Below, piece by piece: positions 1-9,570 of a stretch of DNA of 64,000 bases. Made by a program: the position numbers and the translations under genes. The notes under the pieces are model-generated. The model was not told where the DNA came from, ran no database searches, and was given only the letters and a program-made list of their open reading frames with translations. Location: positions 2,294,001 to 2,358,000 of the forward strand of contig NZ_CP179930.1 in the NCBI RefSeq assembly GCF_047495495.1. Reading direction: 5' to 3'. The DNA is from Zymobacter sp047495495. GTDB taxonomy: Bacteria; Pseudomonadota; Gammaproteobacteria; Pseudomonadales; Halomonadaceae. How positions within the stretch are numbered: the first letter of the stretch is position 1; each line of letters begins with the position of its first letter.

Positions 1-390
1 AGTCAAAGTTTCACGTGCTCCGACCTACTCGATTTCACCTTAATTGCATTTTCGCGTACGGGGCTATCACCCACTATGGCGTGCATTTCCAAACACTTCC
101 GCTAATACAACTAAGACTTAAGGGCTAGTCCCCGGTCGCTCGCCGCTACTGGGGGAATCTCGGTTGATTTCTTTTCCTCGGGGTACTTAGATGTTTCAGT
201 TCTCCCGGTTTGCCTCCATACCCTATGTATTCAGGTAAGGATACCCGTCTTATGACGGGTGGGTTTCCCCATTCAGAGATCACCGGATCAAAGGTCATTT
301 GCCACCTCCCCGATGCTTATCGCAGGCTATCACGTCTTTCATCGCCTCTGGCTGCCTAGGCATCCACCGTGTGCGCTTAATCGCTTGACC
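1..390 (-). rRNA. 23S ribosomal RNA, 5' part (runs off the window)
   Basis: Read on the minus strand, the segment starts with GGTCAAGCGATTAAGCGCAC, followed by the conserved ACGGTGGATGCC block that marks the 5' end of bacterial 23S rRNA. About 390 nt of the gene are present; the rest lies beyond base 1. It is the third part of an rrn operon read leftwards (16S, tRNA-Ile, tRNA-Ala, 23S). The exact mature 5' end is uncertain by a few bases. Confidence 0.95.
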
Positions 391-555
391 ATATAACCCG
401 AAAGAGTCATAGATCACGATTCAAACGAAAACAATTTTCGCCGGATACGCTTGAGACGTATCTCATTTGCCAATGTCACGGCCTATCGGATAATGCTTCC
501 GAGGAAGTAAAATCTGATCGCGTTCCATTGGACTTGGCATCAGCATGATTTACAT

Positions 556-567
556 TGTTAAAGAGCA
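556..567 (-). promoter_or_regulatory. boxA antitermination site in the rrn spacer
   Basis: The minus strand carries TGCTCTTTAACA, identical to the core boxA element of enterobacterial rrn operons. It sits between tRNA-Ala and 23S, the usual place for a second boxA. NusB/S10 bind this element in the transcript and keep RNA polymerase resistant to Rho; that role is family knowledge, the motif is seen directly. Confidence 0.85.
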
Positions 568-734
568 ATACTGCGAGCAAGAAGCTTGCAGTCAGGAAAC
601 AACATTCATCACACGCTGTATCGTTGACTATTAAGACATCTAATAATCAATCATAACGCGATGAAGATTGGTTCGTGACTAGAAGCTAGATCACTAAACT
701 AAGTACTGAAGAACCGGCCATCAAGACAGTCAGA

Positions 735-810
735 TGGTGGAGCCAAGGAGGATCGAACTCCTGACCTCCTGCGTGCAAGGCAGGCGCTCTCCCAGCTGAG
801 CTATGGCCCC
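735..810 (-). tRNA. tRNA-Ala (anticodon TGC)
   Basis: The minus strand reads GGGGCCATAGCTCAGCTGGG onward and folds into a 76-nt cloverleaf with an encoded CCA end. The anticodon loop reads TTGCA, giving TGC. It lies in the 16S-23S spacer beside tRNA-Ile, the standard pair for gammaproteobacterial rrn operons. Confidence 0.97.
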
Positions 811-819
811 ATATAATAA

Positions 820-896
<77 letters not shown>

Positions 897-1004
897 GGCA
901 ACTGCTTGCGCACGGCCAGGGAATATCCCCTGCAGTACTTCGCTCTACTACGATCAGGCAATTTGTTGTGGACACTTGAGATCACGAGGTGATCATTTTA
1001 CGTT

Positions 1005-2544
<1,540 letters not shown>

Positions 2545-2680
2545 AAATCTTTCATTGGTCATTAGGTGACCAATCCGGCTCGAGTATCGAAACAACTCAT
2601 TGAATTGATGAGTTACTTGATGCTCGAAATGATGATCCACTTCGAAAACCTCAAGCACCCACACAAATTGCCTGATCATC

Positions 2681-2692
2681 TTGTTAAAGAGC
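2681..2692 (-). promoter_or_regulatory. boxA in the 16S leader
   Basis: The minus strand reads GCTCTTTAACAA, the conserved boxA core, about 140 bases upstream of the 16S start and 40 bases downstream of the predicted promoter. With the matching copy in the spacer it forms the usual pair of antitermination sites in an rrn operon. Confidence 0.85.
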
Positions 2693-2732
2693 GTCTTGCG
2701 AGCGGCGTTCGCTGCTCAGCAAGTGGAAGCAC

Positions 2733-2760
2733 ATTCTACATTTTCTGGAGATTTTGTCAA
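2733..2760 (-). promoter_or_regulatory. rrn operon promoter
   Basis: The minus strand shows a consensus -35 TTGACA (2755-2760), a 16-bp spacer and a -10 TAGAAT (2733-2738), followed by leader, boxA and 16S. The near-consensus hexamers and the short spacer fit a strong, growth-rate-controlled rRNA promoter. I did not find a second equally good promoter further upstream. Confidence 0.8.
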
Positions 2761-3264
2761 CCGCTGATTTGGCGATCGTTTCAGGAGATTACACAACTCT
2801 CTCAACTGAACCATCTTCAAGAAAAAGCGAAGACCTACAAGAGGTTAGCTTCCTCGCCACCCGGCGTTTTCCCTAGCAGCGAGGGCGTACTTTACAGAGA
2901 TCACCGGGGGTTGGCAAGCCATTCTCGCTTTATTTTCCAATATTTCGAATCCAAGGTGGTCAAGGCCTTCAAAAGCAGTATGAACTACCGTCATGCCCAT
3001 TGAGAACATCACCTTTATGACCTACTCACATAGCGCACAGGCCAACCCCTTCATGAACGCACGAAAGTCATCCCTTATACGCCAAGAACCTCAGATAAGA
3101 GCGCTCTCTCTTTTACTTAATCACTTCTCGCAGCGGGATCAGGCGCGCTACCATGCGCTTATAGCGCTAACGCCCATTGCCGCGATGAGCTTTTTCACTC
3201 TCAACATGCGGTGCGGTATCCTCTGACGATTGGTTCGTACATTCCATGCCTAAGACGGGACGCC
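2761..3264. other. Divergent intergenic region between rrn promoter and pabB
   Basis: No convincing gene is seen. Open frames here have no recognisable product. The side next to the rrn promoter would hold upstream activating (Fis/UP-type) sequence, but I cannot pick out a clear site. The pabB side has no obvious consensus promoter. Confidence 0.4.
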
Positions 3265-4716
3265 ATGCATTCCACTTCTCTTGACCCTATCATCCGACGC
3301 ACGCTGAAGTGCTACCCACTGACGTATCAAGAAGATGCGCTCTACTATTTCGAGCGTTTGCGTCATCTGGAAGGCAGCATTCTACTGGATAGCGGCAAGC
3401 CTCTTTCAGAGGGTGGGCGTTTCGACATCATGAGCGCGGAACCACTCGCAGTTATAGAGACCGATCGCTATGGCATCGCACGGTGTCCTCAGCGACGCCA
3501 TATTTCGGTAGACCCCATTGAGGCTCAGCGCGAACTATTGAAGGACCTTCGCATTGAATTGGACGGCGTACCTGAGCACATCCCCTTTAAAGGGGGACTA
3601 CTGGGATTCTGGAGCTATGAATTTTCGAAACTGTTGGAACGCATTCCATCACGACCACACAGTGAACTAGCTCATGCACTAGATGACGTTCCTCTGACGC
3701 GCCTTGGCTTATATGACTGGGCCATCGTGCAGGACCATCAGCGCAAGGAAGCCTGGCTGATCGCTACTAACCGTCGACGCCGCCAGATACTTCCCTTACT
3801 AACGTCGCGTCGTGTAACCCACCCTGCCGCCCCCTTTGCACTATTGGAACGTTTCCAGCCCACCTGGAGCGCGGCTGAATATCAAGCAGCGTTCGATCAG
3901 GTCATCGCTTTCATTCGAAGCGGGGACTGCTATCAGATCAACCTAACGCAACGCTTCAGTGCCGCCTGCGAAGGTGACGCATGGATGGCCTACCGCCAGC
4001 TACGCAAGGCGACACCAGCGCCCTTTTCAGCATTCATGTGCTGGGGAACGGGAGAACAACAACAAGCCATCTTGTCTGTATCTCCCGAACGCTTCATTCA
4101 AGCACAAGGGCACCGCATCACAACACAACCGATCAAAGGCACCCGTCCCCGTGGCACAACGCCGGATGAAGATGCCCAAAACGCACTGGAGCTGCAGCAA
4201 AGCGAAAAAGATCGCGCCGAAAACGTCATGATTGTTGATCTACTGCGTAACGACATCGGCCAAGTCTGCACCCCGGGAAGTGTACGCGTGCCTTATCTCA
4301 CGCAGTGCATCGCCTATGAAAACGTTCACCACCTTGTCAGCACGATCACTGGGATACTCGACGATCGCTATGATGCTTTCGACTTGTTTCGTGCATGTTT
4401 CCCGGGCGGGTCGATTACCGGCGCCCCAAAAATACGTGCCATGGAAATCATCGAACAGCTAGAGCCTTGCCAGCGCTCAGTTTACTGCGGGGCGATTGGC
4501 TATATCGATATTCAAGGCCACATGGACACATCAATTGCCATTCGCACAGCCCTTATCCACCAGCAGACCGTGCACCTTTGGGGCGGCGGTGGCATCGTTG
4601 ATGATTCTCGGGTGTCAGCAGAATACGCGGAAAGCCTGACCAAGATTCGTCACTTGATGCAGGCTCTGGAACAGTCTGGCCCGATTGATGAAGAAGGCAA
4701 CGACACCACCGAATAG
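3265..4716 (+). CDS. pabB: Aminodeoxychorismate synthase component I
   Basis: PabB converts chorismate to 4-amino-4-deoxychorismate, using ammonia supplied by PabA, on the way to p-aminobenzoate and folate. The 483-residue product has the chorismate-binding fold typical of PabB: PIKGTRPRG, then ENVMIVDLLRNDIG, then FPGGSITGAPKIRAMEII near the C-terminus. The PIKGT form (lysine in the active site) and the GGSITGAPK block separate it from TrpE. I prefer the ATG at 3265; a GTG at 3211 in the same frame would add 18 unconserved residues. It is a single gene reading away from the rrn operon. Confidence 0.9.
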   Translation: MHSTSLDPIIRRTLKCYPLTYQEDALYYFERLRHLEGSILLDSGKPLSEGGRFDIMSAEPLAVIETDRYGIARCPQRRHISVDPIEAQRELLKDLRIELDGVPEHIPFKGGLLGFWSYEFSKLLERIPSRPHSELAHALDDVPLTRLGLYDWAIVQDHQRKEAWLIATNRRRRQILPLLTSRRVTHPAAPFALLERFQPTWSAAEYQAAFDQVIAFIRSGDCYQINLTQRFSAACEGDAWMAYRQLRKATPAPFSAFMCWGTGEQQQAILSVSPERFIQAQGHRITTQPIKGTRPRGTTPDEDAQNALELQQSEKDRAENVMIVDLLRNDIGQVCTPGSVRVPYLTQCIAYENVHHLVSTITGILDDRYDAFDLFRACFPGGSITGAPKIRAMEIIEQLEPCQRSVYCGAIGYIDIQGHMDTSIAIRTALIHQQTVHLWGGGGIVDDSRVSAEYAESLTKIRHLMQALEQSGPIDEEGNDTTE

Positions 4717-4740
4717 CTTGGTAGAAGGCAGCTGCTCGCT

Positions 4741-4782
4741 TCTTCGGTCTTCGGTCTTCGGTCTTCGGTCTTCGGTCTTCAG
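4741..4782. repeat. Heptanucleotide microsatellite (TCTTCGG)n
   Basis: Five perfect tandem copies of TCTTCGG are followed by one variant copy (TCTTCAG). The tract starts 25 bases after the pabB stop and lies in a gene-poor stretch between pabB and the rpoD terminator (4717-4994), where nothing else is evident. Seven is not a multiple of three, but no plausible gene crosses it, so coding phase variation is not supported. Confidence 0.95.
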
Positions 4783-4994
4783 CAAAAGCGTGAACTGTAG
4801 GTCGGTGTTGGCAAAGGAAACGACAGGTAAGCATATGCATCAGAACTAGTGCGTATTACGCCACCTTTCTGATCGTCTGCTCCCCATTTTCTTAAACAGC
4901 AAGATTTTCCCAGACGCCAATCCAGACTCTCTATAGTCTTTACCTGAGACAGTATTCATTACGGCATTTACGTTCTACCGAATAGCTTGAAGCA

Positions 4995-5031
4995 CAAAGC
5001 CCCTCACTACGAGAGGCAGCGAGGGGCTTTG
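4995..5031. terminator. Rho-independent-type hairpin after rpoD
   Basis: An 11-bp perfect stem, CAAAGCCCCTC (4995-5005) with GAGGGGCTTTG (5021-5031), closes a 15-base loop just downstream of the rpoD stop. The run of T after the stem on the minus strand is weak. It can serve convergent transcripts from pabB and from the rpsU-dnaG-rpoD operon. Confidence 0.75.
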
Positions 5032-5068
5032 CTTAGTACGAGAGCATGACCAATGCGTTGGCGAATGC

Positions 5069-6922
5069 CTACTCGTCAATGAAGGAACGCAGTGACTCAG
5101 AGCGAGACGGATGACGCAGCTTACGCAGCGCCTTAGCTTCGATCTGACGGATACGCTCACGCGTAACGTCAAACTGCTTGCCCACTTCTTCCAGGGTATG
5201 GTCGGTATTCATATCAATACCAAAACGCATGCGCAGCACTTTGGCTTCACGCGCTGTCAGGCCACCCAGAACGTTGCGGGTCGCTTCGATCAGGCCTTCG
5301 CCCGTTGCGGAGTCGATAGGCGATACGATCGTACCGTCTTCGATAAAGTCGCCCAGGTGCGAATCTTCATCGTCACCGATCGGCGTTTCCATCGAAATCG
5401 GCTCTTTGGCGATTTTCAGCACCTTACGCACTTTGTCTTCCGGCATATCGAGGCGTTCGCCCAGCTCTTCCGGTGTCGGTTCACGCCCCATTTCTTGCAG
5501 CATCTGACGCGAGACACGGTTGAGCTTGTTGATCGTTTCGATCATGTGCACCGGAATACGGATCGTGCGCGCTTGGTCGGCAATAGAGCGCGTGATCGCC
5601 TGACGAATCCACCACGTGGCGTATGTGGAGAATTTATAGCCGCGACGATACTCAAACTTATCGACAGCCTTCATCAGACCGATGTTGCCTTCCTGGATCA
5701 GATCGAGGAACTGCAAACCACGGTTGGTGTACTTCTTGGCGATCGAGATAACGAGACGCAGGTTAGCCTCGACCATTTCTTTCTTGGCACGGCGTGCTTT
5801 AGCTTCACCGATGGACAGGCAACGGTTCAACTCTTTCAGATCGGCAACGCTCAGACCCACCATTTCCTGTTCAAAGGAGATTTTACGCTGCGCGCGCAAA
5901 ACGTCCGCACGGAACGGTGCCAGAGCGTCGGCATAACGGGAGTGAGAGGCGACGAAATCGTCGAACCACTCCAGATCCGCTTCGTTGCCCACGAAAGCGC
6001 TAATGAAGGCCTTACGAGACACCTTGCAGCGTTTGACGAAGCACTGCATGATGAATTTTTCTTGCTGACGCACTTGCTCGATGCTGATTCGCACCTGCGC
6101 GATCAGGCGGTCGAAGTGCTTCGGAGACAGCTTGATCGGGGCGAACAGTTCCGCCAGACGCTTCTGCTCTTCCTTAACTTCGGCACTGCTGCGACCATGC
6201 TTTTCGATGAGCTGCGCAACACGCTGACCGACTTCACGGATCTGCTCGAAACGTACACGAGCCAGTTCCGGATCCGGGCCGCTCTCAGCCGTCGTTTCGG
6301 TGTCGTCGTCATCGTCGTCGGCATCTTCATCCGCGTCGATATCGTCGTCGTCGGCATTGACGTCGATGGACTCTTCTTCTTCCACTTCTGCCACGCCCGG
6401 AACACCTTCGTCCGGGTCGATGAAACCGCTAAAGAGGTCGACAAGACGACCACCTTCTTCCGTCTGCGTTTCGTCATACGCGTCCAGAATGGAGTCAACC
6501 GCGCCCGGAAGATAGGAGAGCGCTGCCATGACTTCACGCGTACCCTCTTCGATACGCTTGGCGATTTCGATTTCACCTTCGCGCGTCAGCAGTTCGACTG
6601 TCCCCATTTCACGCATGTACATGCGCACGGGGTCGGTCGTACGGCCAATGTCCGTCTCGACTGCGGCAAGCGCTGCAACAGCTTCTTCGGCATCCGACTC
6701 GTCTGGCGAATTGTCAGACATCATCAGCGTATCGGCATCGGGCGCCTCTTCGACGACATTGATGCCCATGTCGTTAAACATGCTGATGATATCTTCCACC
6801 TGATCAGGATCGGCGATATCCTCGGGAAGGTGGTCGTTGACCTCGGCGTAAGTCAGGTAGCCCTGTTCCTTACCCGTTGCGATCAACTCCTTCAGACGTG
6901 ATTGCGGTGTGTGTCCAGCCAT
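5069..6922 (-). CDS. rpoD: RNA polymerase primary sigma factor (sigma-70)
   Basis: The product is the main sigma factor, which directs RNA polymerase to housekeeping promoters. It has 617 residues, like the family. Seen in order are the N-terminal region 1.1 (SRLKELIATGKEQGYLTYAE), region 1.2 (TDPVRMYMREMG), a strongly acidic Asp/Glu-rich non-conserved region around residues 180-220, region 2 (NLRLVISIAKKYTNRGLQFL), region 3, and region 4.2 with VTRERIRQIEAKALRKLRHP. The start is the ATG at 6922 (MAGHTPQSRLKE); an upstream in-frame extension has no conservation. It is the last gene of the rpsU-dnaG-rpoD operon, 244 bases after dnaG, a gap that may hold an internal promoter. Confidence 0.97.
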   Translation of the reverse strand: MAGHTPQSRLKELIATGKEQGYLTYAEVNDHLPEDIADPDQVEDIISMFNDMGINVVEEAPDADTLMMSDNSPDESDAEEAVAALAAVETDIGRTTDPVRMYMREMGTVELLTREGEIEIAKRIEEGTREVMAALSYLPGAVDSILDAYDETQTEEGGRLVDLFSGFIDPDEGVPGVAEVEEEESIDVNADDDDIDADEDADDDDDDTETTAESGPDPELARVRFEQIREVGQRVAQLIEKHGRSSAEVKEEQKRLAELFAPIKLSPKHFDRLIAQVRISIEQVRQQEKFIMQCFVKRCKVSRKAFISAFVGNEADLEWFDDFVASHSRYADALAPFRADVLRAQRKISFEQEMVGLSVADLKELNRCLSIGEAKARRAKKEMVEANLRLVISIAKKYTNRGLQFLDLIQEGNIGLMKAVDKFEYRRGYKFSTYATWWIRQAITRSIADQARTIRIPVHMIETINKLNRVSRQMLQEMGREPTPEELGERLDMPEDKVRKVLKIAKEPISMETPIGDDEDSHLGDFIEDGTIVSPIDSATGEGLIEATRNVLGGLTAREAKVLRMRFGIDMNTDHTLEEVGKQFDVTRERIRQIEAKALRKLRHPSRSESLRSFIDE

Positions 6923-7166
6923 AGAACCTATCTCGACGAAGAAAAATGAAGCACCTGGACGCTCACCCTGGCATAAGAACACGGGACTTTAGCGCCGGAC
7001 ACTGAGTGATGATCCGAAGGGATCACAAGCGCCGCCTCGTGTTAGTGAACTGATTTGCGTGTCAGGTGTGCTGATTCGTGCGATACATCGCGCTGACCAG
7101 CGCGACCGTTAATAGCCAAGTGAGGGCGACGGGCTTATTTATCAAGCCAACGCGTCCCCGTATTCC

Positions 7167-9026
7167 CTAGCGCTGGGCAGCAAGCTCCATAAGAAGCGCT
7201 GCCACTCGCTGCTTTTCTTCCTTGCTAAGTGCCGTATGGCGACTCTTTTCAAGCAGCGCATCATACTCCTCCTGAGGCGTGGCCGTCTGCTGCCTTCGCT
7301 TCAGGAATGCGATCCAGCCGTCCAGCTCTTGCTGACGGCATTCTCGCGGTATATCCGGTGGATGGCGCGATAGCGTGCGCAGAAACATCCCTTGCTCGCT
7401 GCCATGATAGTGTGCCAGCACCGCCTGCGGCGAAGTATAGCGCCCTGCCCTCAGAAGCTGAATTACATCTGCAAGCAGTGCACCGTACTCGTCTTGCGGA
7501 CACCATCCCAGTGACTCGGGCAGGTGATCGTGAAGTCCCGGTGTGTGCAGTATCAGACGCAGTATCTTGAGACTTTCCGGCTCTTTGGCGGGCCGTATCT
7601 GCTGGAACGACCGGCGCACCGACGGCTCGCGGCGCTCGTACGCTCCCGCAATATGCCCAGCGGGTTCCGCCGTCACATCAGGCGAAGCGTTGTGACCACC
7701 TTGCTGGCGAAGTGCCGCCAGCGATGTCAGACGCTCTTCTTTGATTCCACTGCGATCCGACAGTTCCTTGAACAGCAACGATCTCAGCAGCCCTTCCGGC
7801 AACCGTTCCAGCAACCCCAATACGCTGGTCACATAGCGCTCTCGGGATTCGATATTGCCGAGATCCAGCCCTTCCTTTGCCTGATCAAACAGGAACTCGG
7901 ACAGCGCGCTGGCACAGCGAATGCGATCACGGAAACGCTCGGTACCTTCACGGCGTACTAGCGAATCGGGGTCCTCTCCTTCTGGCAGAAACAGGAAGCG
8001 AGCTTGCCGCCCATCAATCATGACCGGCAGCACATGCTCAAGCGCTCGCTTGGCCGCTCGCCGCCCGGCATCATCACCGTCGAAGCAGAACACCACTTCA
8101 TCGACCAGCCGATACATACGCTGTAGGTGATCTTCAGTGACGGCTGTACCCAGCGTTGCGACGGCATTGGTAATGCCGTGCTGGGCCAGTGCCACCACGT
8201 CCATATAACCTTCTACGACGATGAGCGAATCGCAGCGTTCCTTCTGCTCGCGAGCCTCGTACAGCCCGTACAGCTCGCGCCCTTTGTGAAAGACCGGCGT
8301 TTCGGGAGAGTTGAGGTACTTGGGCTTTGCATCGCCCAGTACACGCCCCCCGAACCCTAGGACGCGCCCCTTCCAATCACGGATGGGAAACATGACGCGA
8401 TGACGGAAACGGTCATAGCTGCGCCCGGTCTCTTCCTTTTGCACCAGCAACCCATATTCGGTCTGCAGTGCTTCGCTGACGCCTTGCTGAAGCAGATGTG
8501 CCTTCAAGGCATCCCAGCGGTCAAAGGCAAAACCGATACCGAACCGCGCCATGATGTCATCGCTCAAACCACGCTGGCGAAGATAGCGACGCGCCTCTTC
8601 GGCATCATCATGTTTGAGGTTCTGCAGAAAGAAGCGCTGCGCCATTTCAAGCAGATTGTCCGCTTCTTGGCGCTGCTGACGCTGTTGTTGCTGACGCTTT
8701 TGATCGTGAGGCGAAAGGTTGCCCCCTTCGCGCTCGACTTCCATACCTTGGCGTGAGGCAAGCTGTTCGACGGCTTCGGGGAAGCTCAGCCGATCATATT
8801 CCATCAAGAAACGAATAGCGTTGCCGTGTGCTCCGCACCCGAAGCAGTGATAGAACTGCTTATCGCGACTGACAGTGAAGGACGGTGATTTTTCATCGTG
8901 GAAGGGGCATAGGCCGCTGAGGTTCTTGCCCGCTTTTTTCAGCGTGACACGTTCGCCGACGACTTCAGCAATATCGACGCGCGCAAGCAGGTCATCAATG
9001 AAGCGTTGGGAAATCGGACCAGCCAT
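7167..9026 (-). CDS. dnaG: DNA primase
   Basis: DnaG makes the RNA primers for replication and works with the DnaB helicase, also in this window. The 619-residue protein has the N-terminal zinc site (C40, H43, C61, C64), and the catalytic TOPRIM domain with VVEGYMD (E272) and the acidic FDGDDAG cluster (D316, D318, D319). The C-terminal part is the DnaB-binding helical region. A glutamine-rich stretch at residues 109-120 is a low-complexity linker. It is the middle gene of the rpsU-dnaG-rpoD operon, behind the hairpin at 9103-9130 that lowers its expression relative to rpsU. The Shine-Dalgarno sequence is weak (GGTAG), fitting low primase levels. Confidence 0.97.
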   Translation of the reverse strand: MAGPISQRFIDDLLARVDIAEVVGERVTLKKAGKNLSGLCPFHDEKSPSFTVSRDKQFYHCFGCGAHGNAIRFLMEYDRLSFPEAVEQLASRQGMEVEREGGNLSPHDQKRQQQQRQQRQEADNLLEMAQRFFLQNLKHDDAEEARRYLRQRGLSDDIMARFGIGFAFDRWDALKAHLLQQGVSEALQTEYGLLVQKEETGRSYDRFRHRVMFPIRDWKGRVLGFGGRVLGDAKPKYLNSPETPVFHKGRELYGLYEAREQKERCDSLIVVEGYMDVVALAQHGITNAVATLGTAVTEDHLQRMYRLVDEVVFCFDGDDAGRRAAKRALEHVLPVMIDGRQARFLFLPEGEDPDSLVRREGTERFRDRIRCASALSEFLFDQAKEGLDLGNIESRERYVTSVLGLLERLPEGLLRSLLFKELSDRSGIKEERLTSLAALRQQGGHNASPDVTAEPAGHIAGAYERREPSVRRSFQQIRPAKEPESLKILRLILHTPGLHDHLPESLGWCPQDEYGALLADVIQLLRAGRYTSPQAVLAHYHGSEQGMFLRTLSRHPPDIPRECRQQELDGWIAFLKRRQQTATPQEEYDALLEKSRHTALSKEEKQRVAALLMELAAQR

Positions 9027-9102
9027 GGATATCTACCGCCTACTGCACAGGAACGGGAACGCACACAGAAACAGAAATAGGGCCATGCAGACGTTATGAA
9101 GA

Positions 9103-9130
9103 CAAACGGTCGCCTATTGGCGACCGTTTG
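9103..9130 (-). terminator. Attenuating terminator between rpsU and dnaG
   Basis: A perfect 12-bp stem CAAACGGTCGCC/GGCGACCGTTTG with a four-base loop lies in the 146-base gap between rpsU and dnaG, followed on the minus strand by TTTGTCTTC-like U-rich sequence. Its place matches terminator T1 of the E. coli macromolecular-synthesis operon, where partial readthrough sets a high S21 to primase ratio. Confidence 0.85.
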
Positions 9131-9172
9131 CAATCCTTCTGGAAGTGGCAGGCGACCACTTCGAGGTACGGA

Positions 9173-9388
9173 TCAATACAGACGTTCGAAACGTTTACGT
9201 TCACGCTGCATTTTCTTAGCGTGACGTTTTACAGCCGCTGCGGCTTTACGTTTGCGTACTGCTGTCGGTTTTTCGTAGTACTCACGACGGCGTACTTCAG
9301 AAAGAATACCACCTTTCTCGCAGGAACGTTTGAAGCGACGCAGTGCGACGTCGAACGGCTCGTTATCACGTACTTTGACGGAAGGCAT
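9173..9388 (-). CDS. rpsU: 30S ribosomal protein S21
   Basis: The 71-residue, very basic protein has the S21 sequence: MPSVKVRDNEPFDVALRRFK near the start, then the EVRRREYYEKPTAVRKRKAA block. S21 sits in the small subunit near the anti-Shine-Dalgarno region and helps initiation. It is first in the rpsU-dnaG-rpoD operon, with a Shine-Dalgarno-like AAGGTGG upstream of the ATG. Confidence 0.98.
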   Translation of the reverse strand: MPSVKVRDNEPFDVALRRFKRSCEKGGILSEVRRREYYEKPTAVRKRKAAAAVKRHAKKMQRERKRFERLY

Positions 9389-9509
9389 TAAGCGATCACC
9401 ACCTTAGGGTAAGTCGATTTCGGGAAATTCGTACCGAACGCACCCGTGACATCACCGAAGTGACCATCACGTCAAGAACGAACAGAGTACGGCCTGAATG
9501 AAGCAAGGC

Positions 9510-9538
9510 ATTATAGAAGGCAAAGAGCCGTTCAGCAA
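9510..9538 (-). promoter_or_regulatory. Candidate rpsU operon promoter
   Basis: On the minus strand a perfect -10 TATAAT (9510-9515) is preceded by 17 bases and a -35 TTGCTG (9533-9538). It reads into rpsU with a leader of about 115 bases. The -35 hexamer lies inside the terminator hairpin of the upstream symporter gene, so promoter and terminator overlap. Confidence 0.65.
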
Positions 9539-9553
9539 CCACTGAACGGCTCT
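9524..9553 (-). terminator. Terminator of the symporter gene
   Basis: A perfect 12-bp stem AGAGCCGTTCAG (9524-9535) with CTGAACGGCTCT (9542-9553) and a six-base loop stands right after the symporter stop codon. On the minus strand it is followed by TTGCCTTCTATAAT, only moderately U-rich. It separates the symporter from the rpsU operon. Confidence 0.75.
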
Positions 9554-9570
9554 GTCAAGAGGGAAGCGGC

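Noticed and set aside
2566..3003. A 145-codon frame between the 16S gene and pabB
   Set aside because: It runs across the rrn leader, boxA and promoter and has no recognisable product.
4553..4840. A minus-strand frame reading through the heptamer repeat as Arg/Pro/Lys/Thr/Glu-Asp repeats
   Set aside because: Such repeat peptides come from translating the microsatellite; the frame also overlaps the end of pabB.
5111..6901. A 596-codon open frame opposite rpoD
   Set aside because: It is fully antisense to the well-supported sigma factor gene, has no recognisable domain and exists because of rpoD codon bias.
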